Of a stretch of DNA of 64,000 bases, positions 21,770 to 33,529 are shown one piece after another (the stretch's first letter is position 1; every line of letters starts with the position of its first letter). The translations under genes and the position numbers were made by a program. The notes beneath the pieces are model-generated. The model was not told the DNA's origin. It did no database searches and saw only the letters and a program-made list of their open reading frames with translations. The stretch lies in the NCBI GenBank assembly GCA_018907035.1, contig JACCIC010000207.1, positions 565,001 through 629,000 of the forward strand, in the 5' to 3' direction. This DNA is from Sycobia sp. Sy_11. Its lineage: Eukaryota; Arthropoda; Insecta; Hymenoptera; Epichrysomallidae.

Positions 21770-22682
21770 CGAAGTCATGAGAGGCGCGGCGCGGCGAAGG
21801 GGGAGCGCCGAGTGCTTCGTGGTGCGGCCCGGCGCGGAGGGAAAGCACCAGAAGCACCACGAAGACGCGCGAGCGCTCTGGGGCCACAGCGGCTCGAAGA
21901 GCAGCGGCGAGCGAGAATTCGTGAATTGATTCGCGAATTCTCGCGAGCGGCGACGGCGCTGCACAACTGCTAGGCACGGTACAGTGCGTTAAGGGGAGAG
22001 CTCTCTCTCTCTCTCTCTCTCTCTCAAATCTCAAATAAAGCCGCACTGATAGCAGATTTTCAGTGTGCCGCTAGCCTTGAAAGCGGCTAATCAGGAGGGA
22101 CCTTTCATCGTCGCGATAGCGGGCGACAAGTCCTAGGCACACTCGGCGCGCGACAATGGTTACAAAATTTATAGATATTATGTAAAGATCGAGCGAGTAA
22201 AAAGAGGCGGAAATAGAAATTTATGGACGTTAAATACTTGATTAAATCAATTGATTTTTTTTATGTTATAGATATATGCAACGAAAGCCGGGAAATAAAT
22301 AGCGGCGTATTCTCGTTACGAGGATAGAATTTTTTAGATTTTAAATGAAATTTGCGACTGTTATTTTATTATTGTAAATAGTATTTTTAGCAGATTTTTT
22401 ATATTTTGATTGTTTTGTGTTTTGTAAAATTTAGCAATAAATGTAACAGTGTAAGATCTCTAGAATAAAATAACCGTTGTGCGAGCAAAACTGGTGGCGT
22501 GCTGAGCAACCAGTGGCCGAATCGTGTTGAGCTGAAGCCGTGCTCGTACAGCGAGTAAAGAAGCACGACAGGTGTATCGGGGAGTCCGAGAAAAGAATCT
22601 GGTGGCGTGTTGAGCGACCAGGAGCCGAGACGTGCTGATCCGGAGCCACGAAGTAACGAACGAACGAGTACATATTGTTACA
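21770..22682 (+). repeat. LTR-like block, solo or truncated (family shared with 46255-47802)
   Basis: A GC-rich first part is followed by a (TC)n tract at about 22000-22025, AATAAA at about 22033, and a block at about 22065-22155 (CCTTGAAAGCGG, then GCGATAGCGGGCGACAAG) homologous to 46490-46570. Two copies of a CTGGTGGCGTG-x-TGAGC-x-ACCAG module follow at 22488 and 22610. The block ends ATTGTTACA at 22682, comparable to CCGTTACA at the LTR end at 47802. No primer binding site follows, so it looks solo or truncated. Open frames here are GC-driven artefacts. Confidence 0.6.
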
Positions 22683-22929
22683 AAACTATATATCATCATA
22701 ACTTAGATCGTACAATTATAACTAGATATTTATTCTAGAAGAAACAATATAAGTGACATACGTCACTTATAAAGCACTTGCATACAGGCAACCACCGACG
22801 TGGAAGAGGGGTTAATTCCACTCTCGTCCGCTACGTGGCGAAACACCGTCGTTGAGCGTCTGGACACAAGAACAGTCGTCTCAGAGGTATAAGTCTGGGA
22901 AAAGACGATCCATTCCATTCTAATATGGG
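22683..22929. other. Spacer
   Basis: Short flank between the LTR-like block and the piggyBac relic; the piggyBac 5' region may lie here. A short palindromic AAGTGACATACGTCACTT is at about 22751-22768. Confidence 0.45.
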
Positions 22930-23779
22930 TTCATGGAAAGATATAACAGAATTGTAAATCTTTCTTGCTCCTACCCCCCTCAACACGGGCCATGTTCATA
23001 AATCTAATGTCAAAGATTATTGGAGTAAGGATACTGTATTATCCACTTCAATATTCAGAAAATACATGACCCTTAATAGATATTTCCAAATGTTACGTTT
23101 TCTGCATTTTGAAAATAATAGGGATAATGCAGCACTCTACAAGAACCACCCTCTGAGGAAAATTAAACTTTTAATAGATTTTTTAAATCATAAATTTTTC
23201 TCTACCTTGAATCGTGGGAAAAACCTTTGCATTCATAAAAGTTTAATTCTGTGGAAAGAAAGATTCAAGTTTAAGCAATATATACGCTTAAAAAGACAGA
23301 GATTTTGTATAAAATTTCTTGAATTACTTGATTGTGAGACTGGATTTCTATTACGATTCAATATATACACAGGAGCTGATGTAGATTATGAAAAATTTGA
23401 TTTGGGAATCTCTGTAGAAATAGTAGTTGATTTCCTAACACCATATTTCAATGAAGGTCACGTTATCTTCATAGAGAATTGGTATTCGTCTCCTCAACTT
23501 ACTAATTTTCTCCATGACAAAGATACTAGTACGTGGGAGGCCGTGAAGAGAAGCAGAAAAAGTGTACCCAAGCTTGTCAGTAAATTGAACCGTGGTGAAA
23601 TTGAAGTAGTCCATATCGATTGTTGGTTAGCAATAAAGTGGGTGGACAAGATAGAAATTTACATAATAACAATTGTCCCTGAAGTTACGCAAGTAAAGGG
23701 AAAAAACATTGAAGTACTAATGAAGATATTACAAAACCAATATCGACTTAATTTCGTCTCTCGTCATCTGTTTGTTTAG
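22926..23779 (+). pseudogene. piggyBac-type transposase, catalytically dead
   Basis: The open frame 23066-23779 begins MTLNRYFQMLRFLHFENN, the piggyBac (DDE_Tnp_1_7) block, and continues FKQYIRLKRQRFCIKF, DCETGFLLRFNIYTG, FNEGHVIFIENWYSSPQL and RSRKSVPK. The same frame extends upstream of the ATG: NVKDYWSKDTVLSTSIFRKY precedes it, and an in-frame TAA near 22950 separates MGSWKDITEL. Two catalytic aspartates are replaced: residues 55-58 read CIHK where an (S)IDE type block is expected, and 137-138 read EN where DN is expected. The Cys-rich C-terminus is absent and no terminal repeats were found. Confidence 0.85.
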
Positions 23780-24249
23780 TTGTCTTCGCCTCCATATCTT
23801 AAGCGTGCGAGGTACGGTTGTATTCTTCGTGTCTGGAAGTAGACAAGTAGTTTAGTAACTTATTCCAAAGACGCTGGTGTCATGTTCAACTCTTTCATTG
23901 TCATTGCAAGTGACCTGTTGTCATATGTGAGCCAATGTCCGATTCGCGTTGTTTGCTACTCGAGGCGTAACCAAATTTAGCATGACATGCCATCCGAAAC
24001 GTGGCCAATTTTTATGCGCTTGAGTTCTACAGCATGATTATTTTCGATGGTGGGCTACATCCTAGGTCGAAACAAAAGGAAGCTACCTATATGCTAGAAA
24101 AAAGGATGATTTTATTTGATGAGAGCAAAACAGAGAACAATTTTAGTGTATGGGAGCAAAAAAAAGAGTGATTCGAGTATATTGGGGCGGGGCAAAAAGA
24201 GTTCTACGACGGGGAGAAATAAAAAGAAAGAAAAACTAACAATGGTCGA
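23780..24249. other. Spacer, no gene seen
   Basis: Purine-rich around 24070-24240. No motif was recognised. Confidence 0.45.
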
Positions 24250-24261
24250 ATAAAATGCAAA

Positions 24262-24345
24262 ATGTTTGATTCTGTGGTTATCGGCAGTTCTTAAAAATGT
24301 GATCTAATTCACCGCAATTCCAATAACCACGCCTGTTATTGGTGT
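24262..24345 (-). pseudogene. CCHC knuckle downstream of Gypsy integrase
   Basis: The minus-strand frame reads NNRRGYWNCGELDHIFKNCR. The WNCGx-x-x-H-x-x-x-x-C pattern is a retroviral-type zinc knuckle with the first Cys replaced by Tyr (CWNCG expected) and a normal Cys-His-Cys remainder. Position after integrase, rather than in Gag, is unusual but I believe it occurs in some insect Gypsy elements. Alternatively it is the Gag end of a second element in the same orientation. Confidence 0.55.
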
Positions 24346-24424
24346 TCTTAGGAATGAGTATAGATGACCGTCGTGGTGATCTGATGAAGTAGCCTGCTGG
24401 TGGGCTCATTGGCCTCTTCGTTAG

Positions 24425-25745
24425 GCCTGAAAGTCTTTCGGATTATGTTTCACCTTCATTGGTCTGTTTCCTCCTTGTCCTTCTATGTTTGGCTCCCTAT
24501 TGTATTTCGGAGTATCTGTCAATATTGCTATTGCTGACACTTTCGAGCGGCTATTATCGTCGCATTCATTATCTTTCTCTCTGACGGACATATTTTCCAT
24601 TGTGAGGGACATTACCTGTCGGTGGGAGAATATCCGTGTTAGGAGCAAAATAAGGTTTTAGATGCGAAATATGTGCGCGGGTACTTATTTCCTTGCCCAT
24701 CTTGTAGTTCATATACGACCTTAGATAACTTTTTTGTAATTTTACACGGCGCAATAATTTTAGAGCCAATTTAGCTATAAAATTATCTATTGTCAACGAC
24801 AGAATATGATTTCTGCGACACACGAGGTCACCTACATCGAATTTTATGTCACAAATATTATAATACTTGGTTTGTCTTTTGTTTCCAAGACTCAGAATTC
24901 TTCGAACAAGGTCACATATTGCTGCCTGTTTTTTTGTTCGATCTGCCGATTCGGTTTAATTGATGGATTGGAATGTAAGGTGGCATTATAGGAGCTACTC
25001 AGGATTGGCATTTCCCTTAGATTTCTGCCGAAATTGAAGAACGCGGGAGACATCATTGTACTTGAGTGAAAAGCAGTAGTTACAGCGAAAGCGAATTTTT
25101 ATAGATAGTTCACGTTTGTTCCACGTATTCCATGAATCAGTCTTTGAAAACTATAAGGTATTTGTGTTGACAATTACTAACTGGGAATGGGCCCATTATA
25201 TCTGCTCCGATGGTGGTCCATGGACCTTCAATATTTTTTTCTCCCATTAACCCCATTCGTGCTTGCTGACATACTTTATGCAGTTGGTAATCGAGACAGT
25301 GCTCGACATATTTGTAAACGTCAGCTTTCATGCCAGACCAATAATACGATCTGTTTAATTTATGAAATGTCTTGTGAACTCCGAAGTGGCCCGAAGTGGC
25401 TGTGTTACGACATTCATAAAGAACTCTTTTCCGATCTTGGGAAGGTACTACTATTTTCCATTTATCGATACCGGAGCAGAGTCGGTCTGTCCTATATGCC
25501 GGACGATGTTTGTAGATTATGCCATCTGCAACTTTGCAGTTCGGATAACGTTACAGATTTTTGAGGATTTGCTCGATTCTTCGATCGTATCATTTATCCG
25601 TTTTAAATGCCCTTAATGCCGATGGCAGTTTCCTCTGGATGTGATGCATGTGAAAGTGAACCTGGCACCTTATGCAATGCAGCTTTGCGGTGTATTATTT
25701 GTATATTATAGGCCTGTAGTGTCATTGACAGATTTTTCAGACTAT
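24425..25745 (-). pseudogene. Gypsy integrase and RNase H tether, decayed
   Basis: From 25745 down, LSMTLQAYNIQIIHRKAALH then KVPGSLSHASHPEE is the RNase H end and tether (DaLSR degraded). A zinc-binding region follows with YWSGMKADVYKYVEHCLDY near 25330. The open frame 25137-25331 continues QARMGLMGEKN, PWTTIGADIMGPFPVSN and YLIVFKD with both first core aspartates. Decayed core sequence lies at 25130-24830. The C-terminal domain in frame 24569-24823 reads CRRNHILS, FIAKLALKLL, and ISTRAHISHLKPYF. Plus-strand ORFs over this region are antisense shadows. Confidence 0.85.
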
Positions 25746-26579
25746 GTTGCTATTTTACAGGAAATAATTTAAGAGAACACAGTATATTTTTTTATAATAA
25801 AAGTATGTTTTATACAATTCTTCTATTGATAAAATTCTGAAAGAAACAACAAAACGATAATTATTACTTAAATAAAATATAATAGATTCTAAGTTCGCGC
25901 TAGTTTCGGCGACGTTTATTTAATCCGGCGCTATTTACAATACGGATACTCGGTTTCCACGCGGGCAATTTAAATATGACAGGTAGAATTTAGTCTAAGT
26001 TAAAACTCACGTTAGCTTAATTCCGCTGGTCTTTTGAGGAGAGTCTCACAACCAAGCGCAAGAATTAAGTGCATAGTAACTTAATTAGTATAATAGTATG
26101 GCTGGTCTTTTGAGAAGCGCATCGCAACCAGGATCACGTTCACTTCAGGATAGGTAAAATTATGCACCGTCTGTCTTTGGAAGAGCGCCTCGCAACAAAG
26201 ATCAAGCTAATAATTTCGAAAGGATGTTTCAGGCAGGATTTATCGAGCACTGGACAGTTTATAGCTCCGGCAGGAGTTCAAGTGACACGAGTTCGGGTCA
26301 GCCAGTTCACTGGACGAACTCCTCGATTTTGCCTTTTGCAGGCCGTTTTATAATTAAATTGTCGGTTATTATCGCCGCCGCTCGTCTAACATCGGACGAG
26401 CCACCGATTTATATTCATAATATTAACAATAATAATATCACAAATAATGATAATAATAATATTAATAATAATAATAATTAATATTAGTTATAATTTTTAC
26501 ACTTATAATTCGTATGGCAGACGGTTTATTGCGTACAAATATTGTTCTATATACATACAATAACGTACATATATGTATG

Positions 26580-26656
<77 letters not shown>

Positions 26657-27149
26657 CGTATCTATAAATTAAATACAGCGGCTGAATTCCTTTAGGACAC
26701 CCTTTGTACATGCTGGAATGCGCGCACCACTGTAGAGGGTTGCGCGTTCCCCTACGATGGGATTCGGTGCTGACGCGTATCGATAAGAGAGTACAAGAGT
26801 GTGCGGGCGGGCATGTATTTGAGGGGGATAGCTGCCGCCGGCCTAATACACTTAGCGCGGCTCTCTCTCGCCGCGCGAGGTGTATCCCTCTAACGCACTT
26901 TTCTACTCAAACTAGCGGTAGAAAGAGAGACTATATATTGCGTTCTGGCTCTCTTCTTTGGTTTCCGTCGGTCGCGTCGACTACCTTCTAAAGTATTCGT
27001 CGCGACCTTTGCCTTGCTCTTGCTGTTTTTATCGTGTTGAAATATATATTAAATTAATTTCGTGGAGTTATGTTGTCGGTTATTATTTGGAGTTATATAT
27101 CGGTTATTATTGGAGTTATAATATATATCGGTTTATTGTAACATAATAA
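25746..27149. mobile_element. Foreign block inserted in the Gypsy element
   Basis: It interrupts the RNase H of the host Gypsy element. It holds three copies of a CTGGTCTTTTGAG-x-ACCA type module (26026, 26102, 26171), an (AAT)n-rich patch (about 26425-26480), a long TA tract, a GC- and CpG-rich promoter-like part (26690-27000), and GTTACAT at the right end. No coding motif was seen. Composition and modules resemble the LTR-like blocks at 21770 and 46255, so a solo LTR or non-autonomous LTR element is the best guess. Exact borders and target duplication were not determined. Confidence 0.5.
26583..26654. repeat. (TA)n microsatellite
   Basis: Uninterrupted TA run of about 70 bases inside the inserted block. 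Confidence 0.96.
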
Positions 27150-28380
27150 TGTTACATATAATTTTCGTGTAGGCGAATATTATTGATATTTTCGTATAAA
27201 AATATTATTCTATAAATTCGCGGTAATTTAGCAAAGATAAAATGTAGTGAAATGGTCGGTATCATTTTGTGCGGCAATATTTTTGGTCGTCGCAAGAGGT
27301 AGCCTCGAAATTTTTCGACCGCCCAAAGTACTTCGAGGCACACTTTTTCAGGAACTGCATAATTAGGTTCTTTTTTATTTAAAGGTAGCTTGCATATGCG
27401 ATAGGGTGTTCTTTCCCTTCTATATCATGGCTTAGTACAACGCCGAGAGCGTAACTGCTTGCATTGTAACGTGTACTGTAAGCCTTGTACCGGTCTGGCT
27501 AGGACGGGGGCTCGTGTCAGCAAGAATCTGAGCTTTTCGAAAGCTTGTTACTCTGTATCCCATTTCCATTTAGCTTCTTTTTTTAGAAATTTGGTAATGG
27601 TATTTGTATTGTATATCTGCTAATGATTTTATAAATCGTGTGTACCATCCTACCATTCCTAGAAACGATCTTAATTATTTCAGGTTCAATGACGCTGGGT
27701 TGTCAATACGGGATTGATGTTTTCGGGATCAGCTCTTAATCCATCTTTATCCACGATGTATCCAAGGTAACAAACTTACGGACAACAAATTTCTGATTCT
27801 TTCCGGTTAATTTAAACCTACTTCTTGGAGTCCACGTAACATGACTTCAAATTTTTGTAAATGTTGTTCGAATGTATTTGTGGCAACGATAATGTCGTCC
27901 ATGTACACGAATACTGATGGTTGCCAGTCCGATCCGAATACGAAATCTATACATTATTGGTAGCTCGCAGGTGCATTCGTTAGACCGTATGGGATTCTTG
28001 TATATGCAGTCCCTTATATGGTACCGCACAAGCTATAATTTCTTTACTTTCTTTGTCTAAGGGTATTTACTGATACGCTTGGCTCAAGTCGATTTTTTAG
28101 AAGTATCGCGCACCACGTAAGTTATCTAATAAGACGTCGATATGTGGCAATGGATATGCGTCTTTTTTCGTGACTTGGTTTACTGCCCTAGAGTTAATAC
28201 AAACACGTATTTTGTCGTCTTTCTTAGGCACAAGAACAGGGCGGCTACTTCAAGAGCTTTCAGATGGTTCTATAATTCCATCTTTAAGGAGCTTGTCTAT
28301 TTCTGAATGGGTTTTAGACCTTTGCTTATCTGGGAGTCGACGTAATCTTACGGTAAGATTTTATTTAATAATGTATTAAA
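27150..28380 (-). pseudogene. Gypsy RT and RNase H, decayed
   Basis: From 28350 downward the frames give KTHSEIDKLLKDGIIEPSES, SRPVLVPKKDDKIRVCINSR, VNQVTKKDAYPLPHIDVLLD, KIDLSQAYQ (palm A), then SVFVYMDDIIVATNTFEQHL (about 27940-27880, catalytic YMDD intact). DKDGLRADPENI (thumb) and [20 protein letters not shown] (RNase H, about 27450) follow. The open frame 27152-27343 holds the next block, [19 protein letters not shown]. The domain breaks at about 27150 at the insertion. Frameshifts and stops are present between blocks. Confidence 0.87.
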
Positions 28381-29329
28381 TTTTGTTCTCTCGTAATTCT
28401 TTAAGGATGCAATTCTTTGTAATGTTGCCAGTGCTATTAGTGGTTGGTCTATTTATTCGTGTAATGAAAATTATCGTTTTATTTCTTTTCTCGTATGTCA
28501 GGTAAGATCAGCGAAGTTAATTGTAATTTTTACGCAATGAACAGACCCATACTGAGGATCATATCGTAATTTAGTGTTTTAAATCCTTCATGGTGGTTTT
28601 CATGATCGTCTATGTGAAAGAAAGATCGATTTCGCCCTTATTCGATCACATTTATCCATTCGACATTAAAATATACGACAATATTGGTAATATTACTGAT
28701 TTCAGCAGTTCTGCCGATTACAATCCTATGTACGACTTTCGGAATCCTGGGAATCTTTCTAATATGGGAATCTCTAAATGGGAATCTTTCTCTTCTATCA
28801 TTATAATATGGGGATTATGTTTCTTTTTGATATGGTTCAGTGTGTCTCTTTTCTTCTCTTCTTCGTATTTCTTCTATTTTGATCCCGACTAGGTTAGCTT
28901 TCTCTGCTATCTGTTTTCCATTCTATTGAGCTTTCTTTTGTTCTTTCTTCATATGTGATTGCTGGCTTTTTCGAAGACTCAACAAGGGTAACTATTTATG
29001 GTTTTTATATGTTTTAGTTTTCTAATGTTGCTATATATGAATTGTATATTTTGTTATACCATTTTGTTATACAAATATACCATTGTATATTTTCGTAGTG
29101 GCGGTGCTTTATCTCGATGTACAAGAGAGACTTTCTCTTTTTAATTCAAGTTTCTGGCCTAGTTTTTGTGATTCATTTAGGGAGTTGAACTGGTCTCGAT
29201 TTATTTTATCTAGGTAGTCTCGATCGAAGTTATGGTAACCTTATCTAGTTGTAAGTATCTATATTTTACTTTTGTATAATTGAACTTTATCTAAGTAAGG
29301 GTGGTGCAAATTTATCTATTCTGACTTGC
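28381..29329 (-). pseudogene. Gypsy region between gag and RT, not resolved
   Basis: This lies between the gag remnant and RT of the minus-strand element, where the protease should be. Minus-strand frames contain fragments such as FKTLNYDMILSMGL near 28570, but no DTG/DSG triad was found. The plus-strand frame 28590-28892 is judged antisense noise. Confidence 0.4.
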
Positions 29330-29765
29330 ATACATATTATGTATGTTGATATCGATTCTTTTAGACCTTGTGTGCATTCTTTAAATTCCTCTTCGAGACG
29401 CTAGCTGTAATCCAGTGGTCTGTCTGAATTGTTGTCTCATTGCGTGTTTTAAACCAGTAATCGATTTCAAATTTTTCTATATCGGGACAGTCCAGATAAT
29501 GGCTTTTTCTCCAAAGATTATTGGTATAAAATAAAATGCATTATGTGTAATGTTTAGAATGTCTTGGCTTTCTTTTAATTTTTGTAAGAACTCATCTACA
29601 GCTTCTTTTGGTTCTCCTTTGAAGTGTATGTTCCATTGCTTTAATAGATTGGATGTTCTTGTTTCTTTAAGTAAAGTGTATTATATGTAGACATTCCCAG
29701 TACATACCCTGAAGGTGAGGATGAGCCATTTGTCTATTAGTTGGATTATTGTTATTGGTCGCATT
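29330..29765 (-). pseudogene. Gypsy Gag remnant
   Basis: One minus-strand frame reads LLKQWNIHFKGEPKEAVDEF, LQKLKESQDIL, FYFIPIIFGEKAIIWTVPI and LKHAMRQQFRQTT. This matches the retrotransposon gag pattern (W-x-x-x-F-x-G then F-x-x-x-L then GxAxxW then FxxxF). The surviving frame is fairly long, but a stop after the GxAxxW block and others downstream end it. It belongs to the same element as the RT at 27150-28380. Confidence 0.7.
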
Positions 29766-29770
29766 ATCTT

Positions 29771-30504
29771 CTTTATGCTGGTGGTTTTGTAGTGGTATTA
29801 ATTGATTTAATATTGGTGCGAACTGATTGTAGAATTATGGTAAATTTTCTAAAGATGGATTGCTTAATGGAGGTTGAGGTAGATTTGTATCATTTGTGTT
29901 AGAGTGTCTTTGGTAGATATTTATCGGAAAAGATGAGGGGTCTAAAAGGGCATATTGCAATGCATAACGAGCAGATTAAATTTTTTCACGTTCCAATGCT
30001 TTTGTACATTATTTCTGTTTTAATTTTCTTGTTGATTTTCATTTCCGTTTTGAGCGATAGGGTTGCCAGAATATATTGAAGGTTTTATATTGTACAAACT
30101 GTTGGTTTGGTTATGTTTTTCTATTCTTGTATTAAGTCCTTGATTTTATTGCTAGATTTATGCTTAGCAATAGAGGGGATTGTCTGTAAATTGTGCAGAT
30201 TGTGCTAGATGTTGACTTTATGGTATACTGTTGGAACAGTGATACCTAGGGTAATGATACCTAGGGTGTTGTTTGTATATGTTACAGCTTGTACCTGTAG
30301 TTTGTATCTAGTCACATGATCTTATCTTGCCGGGTTCTGCAATCGATGAATATGCATGAATATATATTTCATACTTAACGAATACAATAAACATAAATTT
30401 CATAAACAACTGCTAACCAATAATAGATTTATTTCCTTTATAAATAATCATCACTTACAATGCATGAATGGTACCTCTGGGCTAAACCAACGTAGTTTAA
30501 ACTT
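29771..30504. other. AT-rich spacer, no gene seen
   Basis: Probable 5' untranslated or leader of the Gypsy element followed by unassigned DNA. No motif is present. Confidence 0.45.
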
Positions 30505-31140
30505 TCTACACTTTTTGATTTTGAAAACATAGATATTTTGGAACAAGGTATTAAAAATCTATACAAAAATCTCGAAAATATTCATATTGTGAAGAATTGT
30601 AATAATGTAAATTTAAATTTAGAGTTAAGTAAATTGGACAACATTTACTGTGCTTTATTATTATATAACGATGTATTAAAAATTTTATTTTATATTTAAG
30701 GTCAATAGGTGTAGGGGTCCCATAAATGTTATAGCAATCAATTTGGAGTAGGAATGGGGTATATAAAGTAGCATGTTGTGTTTTTCAAGTTAGTTTTTCA
30801 GTCAGTTAGTCCTGAGGAAGAACCGTCACGGTTCGAAACGTCAGACACCGAAGGAGAAAATGAGGTGTTGGGGGAGTCAGATTGTCCTTGACTAGCATAG
30901 GATATAGCATAATATTTTTATTTTTTTTTATTTTATTTTGTATTATTATTATTTCATTTTATTATTTTTCACTTTCAATCTAATTTATTTTTAGTAATAA
31001 GTTTTATTTCAGATTCTTCGAGCGTGATAATAAACAAAGAAAGTCTGACTATCATTATTTTAGTAAATATATTAGATTAGATGTAAGATGATAAAAAGAT
31101 AAAAGAGATCGATAAAAATATTTATTTAGTTAATATCTTT
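30505..31140 (+). mobile_element. PLE 3' end: C-terminal codons, ribozyme-like motif, tail
   Basis: It begins in the PLE C-terminal segment after the endonuclease (DFENIDILEQGIKNLY, NNVNLNLELSKLDNIYC) and runs to a stop near 30700. After about 110 bases a hammerhead-like motif follows at 30811-30842. The tail follows, with GTCAGATTGTCCTTGA, TTTTATTTCAG, AAGAAAGTCTGACTATC and a final GATCGATAAAAATATTTATT. It is 5'-truncated; RT and GIY-YIG domains are absent. The same family features recur at 1449-1822 and 45153-45850. Confidence 0.85.
30806..30849 (+). ncRNA. Hammerhead-ribozyme-like motif in PLE
   Basis: Core CTGAGGA (30812-30818), one unpaired A, helix II of six pairs GAACCG/CGGTTC with loop TCA (30820-30834), then GAAAC (30835-30839) and GTC (30840-30842) before the presumed cleavage point. 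This is the CUGAnGA...GAAA...UH arrangement. Helix III would be only AC/GU with no loop, so it could work only as a dimer pairing through ACGU. Helix I is weak (GTC/GAC with a bulge). PLEs are known to carry hammerhead motifs; activity of this copy is untested. Confidence 0.6.
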
Positions 31141-31221
31141 AGAATATATTCTCATTTAAATAAATAGGGAGTATGGGGTTTTTATTTAAATCCAAAAATT
31201 TTATTTACAAATTTTTTTAAA

Positions 31222-31238
31222 TACACACACACACACAC

Positions 31239-31294
<56 letters not shown>
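31222..31294. repeat. Compound microsatellite (CA)n(TA)n
   Basis: CA run with one G interruption followed by a TA run. Confidence 0.96.
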
Positions 31295-31296
<2 letters not shown>

Positions 31297-33529
31297 CTAA
31301 TTATCCTCACTTAGACTTATTGTTAATATTGGTTTTCGTCCCCGATCTAGTAATCATCGCCGAGAAGATTACGCAGTTACGCGCATAAACCATGGCCAGA
31401 GACGGTAGTGGCCACCCAACAGCTGGTGGTTCTAATACAGCAAATACATTAATCAAGCGGTGTAAATAACGCGCACCATATACTAATTTTGTATAAAAAC
31501 TTTGTCACCATATCTTTTGCCGTATTTATTATATGCATTTATATGCGTATGTGCATATAGGAATTTATACACACATACGGGAACAATTCAAAGAGCTATG
31601 CATATATAACATATTTTAGTGTATATTAATTACGATTCTGTGCTTTATACTTTAATGCATTTTCAAAGCCTTTACTTTGCGCAAGAAATCTTCTCTGCGC
31701 GGCGCGAATACAGTTGGTTTATCTTTCCCGAGTTAGTTATACCGGGGAGAGGCACACACTCTCATTGGCCGCACCCCGCCCTTCGGGTCGCGCATGTATA
31801 CATCATTTAGACGTGATTCAGGGAGAAATCCGCATGGATACTTAGCGCTATTTCATGCTCTCTCTCTCGCACACTTTCATTTACGCTTACGTACTTTGCA
31901 GCTGCTACGTGCCGAATACATTTTTCCCTCTCCTACATTCTAAGAAGACTTTGTCTCGATGTTCCGTTCTTAGAATCAGATAAAATATTTTTAATTTTGC
32001 ACGCGCTTTCTGTTTGTGCGCAATAAATTCTACGTTCAAATTTCACATTTTTATCATGCAATTTATGAAATCGTATCTAATTTTCAGCATAGAATTTTAT
32101 GCTTTATCAATTTGTCATTTTATAATTTTACAACTTTTGAAATTTGATTTTCCACAATTCATATGTACTTTTAATACAATTCATTCTGTTTCTCAGAACA
32201 ATTTTAGAATCTATTTCATTCTTTTTTTTTTAAATATTCATTTAAATACGTTTAAATTTTGTATTCTGAATTTATATTACACAAATTACTATTATTCTTT
32301 CAACTTTCCCTTTTGATTTTATTTTAACTTTTCTTTCAAAATTTTAATTTTCAGATTTCATAATTTGCATACTTTCAAAGTTTTTGATTTCCGTCTAATT
32401 GCATTTTTAATTTCATTTTTCTAGCACTTCTAAATCCAACTCATATACATACAGATCTTATCTCTCTCTCTCTCACTCTCTTTCGTTAGTCATCCTTCCT
32501 ACCTTTATATTCTATTCTTCTTATATTGAAATAACAATGCGAAAATTGTATTTATACAATTTTCCTTCTTTTCTTCTTAAGAAATTGAGGAGATGGTGGT
32601 GCGGTTGGTTTTTTTTTGTACAACACTACACTTTATACAAAAAACGAAAATGGCCTTTTTTCCCGCACACAATTCCGATCACGTGATCTAAGAACTTAAA
32701 CAGTTTGAATCTGTACACACGTGGTCTTTACTGAGAGAAAAATCTAACTTTAATATTTCACTAAATTGCTAAAAAAAATTTAAATTAGCAGTGAAGGTTG
32801 CCGTAGCCCAATAACCGTAGGATTATATGAAGCTAAGAAGTGAATAAACTGTGTTAAAGAACAAAGAAATATTTATTTAGATATTTACTTGGTGTTTACA
32901 TAGATTATTAATAAGACAATTAATAATCTATTAATAGTCTTATTAATAATCTATCTAAAGCATGTCTACTCAATATAACGGTTCCTATGGTAAAGACCAA
33001 AGGGACTCATTCTGCAAAAAAAAACACGAGTAAATTTTCGACCACTCATATAATTCTCTATATCCCATCTATGTCATCCCACAAAGTAACTATTTCCTTT
33101 TAAGGAATTTGAGGGAATATTTATGTAACCAGTACTTCAAATGAAGAAATCAATAAGTCGTTATGTCGTAGATCCAAAAACTGGGCACGCCATTTTCAAT
33201 CGCACGCCAAGTCCAATCCGACTACATAGAAAAATACTTTAAGAGTAAAATAATAAGTTAATTATTTTTATAACCTATAACTTGTGTTTTATTTTTTCCC
33301 AACACAGGGAAATTTACTTTTTAATAACAATATATTATATTTCGAAATGTTTTAGAAAAATATTTTGTACAAAATACGTATTAAAAACATATCGAACTCG
33401 CCTAAACAGTTTTATTTTTTCTAAGTTGTTTTTGAGAAATGATATTTATGGTATTGCAATGTTCAAAATTAATTTTTTTCTTATGTTTTGAGGTAATTAC
33501 ACAGTAATTTAACCGTTTTTTACCATTAG
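31295..33529. other. Non-TE region upstream of the host exon
   Basis: No transposon motif was found. At 31392 an ACCATGG context starts a 26-codon frame (MARDGSGHPTAGG...) whose meaning is unclear. 31690-31960 is CpG-rich and promoter-like (listed separately). The rest is T-rich and intron-like, leading to a splice-acceptor-like site just before 33530. A 16-bp perfect inverted repeat is at 32902-32917/32937-32952, and a (TC)n tract is near 32461. Confidence 0.45.
31740..31870 (+). promoter_or_regulatory. Possible promoter (inverted CCAAT plus GC box)
   Basis: Within a CpG-rich patch, ATTGG (reverse CCAAT, 31764-31768) is followed six bases later by CCCCGCCC (GC box, 31774-31781). Transcription start and direction are unknown. 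It lies about 1.7 kb upstream of the only host-like exon, with T-rich DNA between, so it could serve that gene. Inference only. Confidence 0.27.

Larger units (their letters stand above)
24250..29770 (-). mobile_element. Ty3/Gypsy retrotransposon relic, split by an insertion
   Basis: Minus-strand order is gag (about 29760-29330), RT (28380-27560), RNase H (27560-27150), a foreign block (25750-27149), then the RNase H tether, integrase and C-terminal domain (25745-24425), and finally a CCHC-like knuckle (about 24325-24284). Collinearity on both sides of the foreign block shows one element broken by a later insertion. Stops and frameshifts occur throughout. The LTRs were not identified. Confidence 0.82.

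Noticed and set aside
25187..25564. 125-codon plus-strand ORF
   Set aside because: Antisense of a recognisable Gypsy integrase on the minus strand.
32014..32316. 100-codon plus-strand ORF
   Set aside because: T-rich intron-like DNA giving Phe/Ile/Leu-rich translation without motif.
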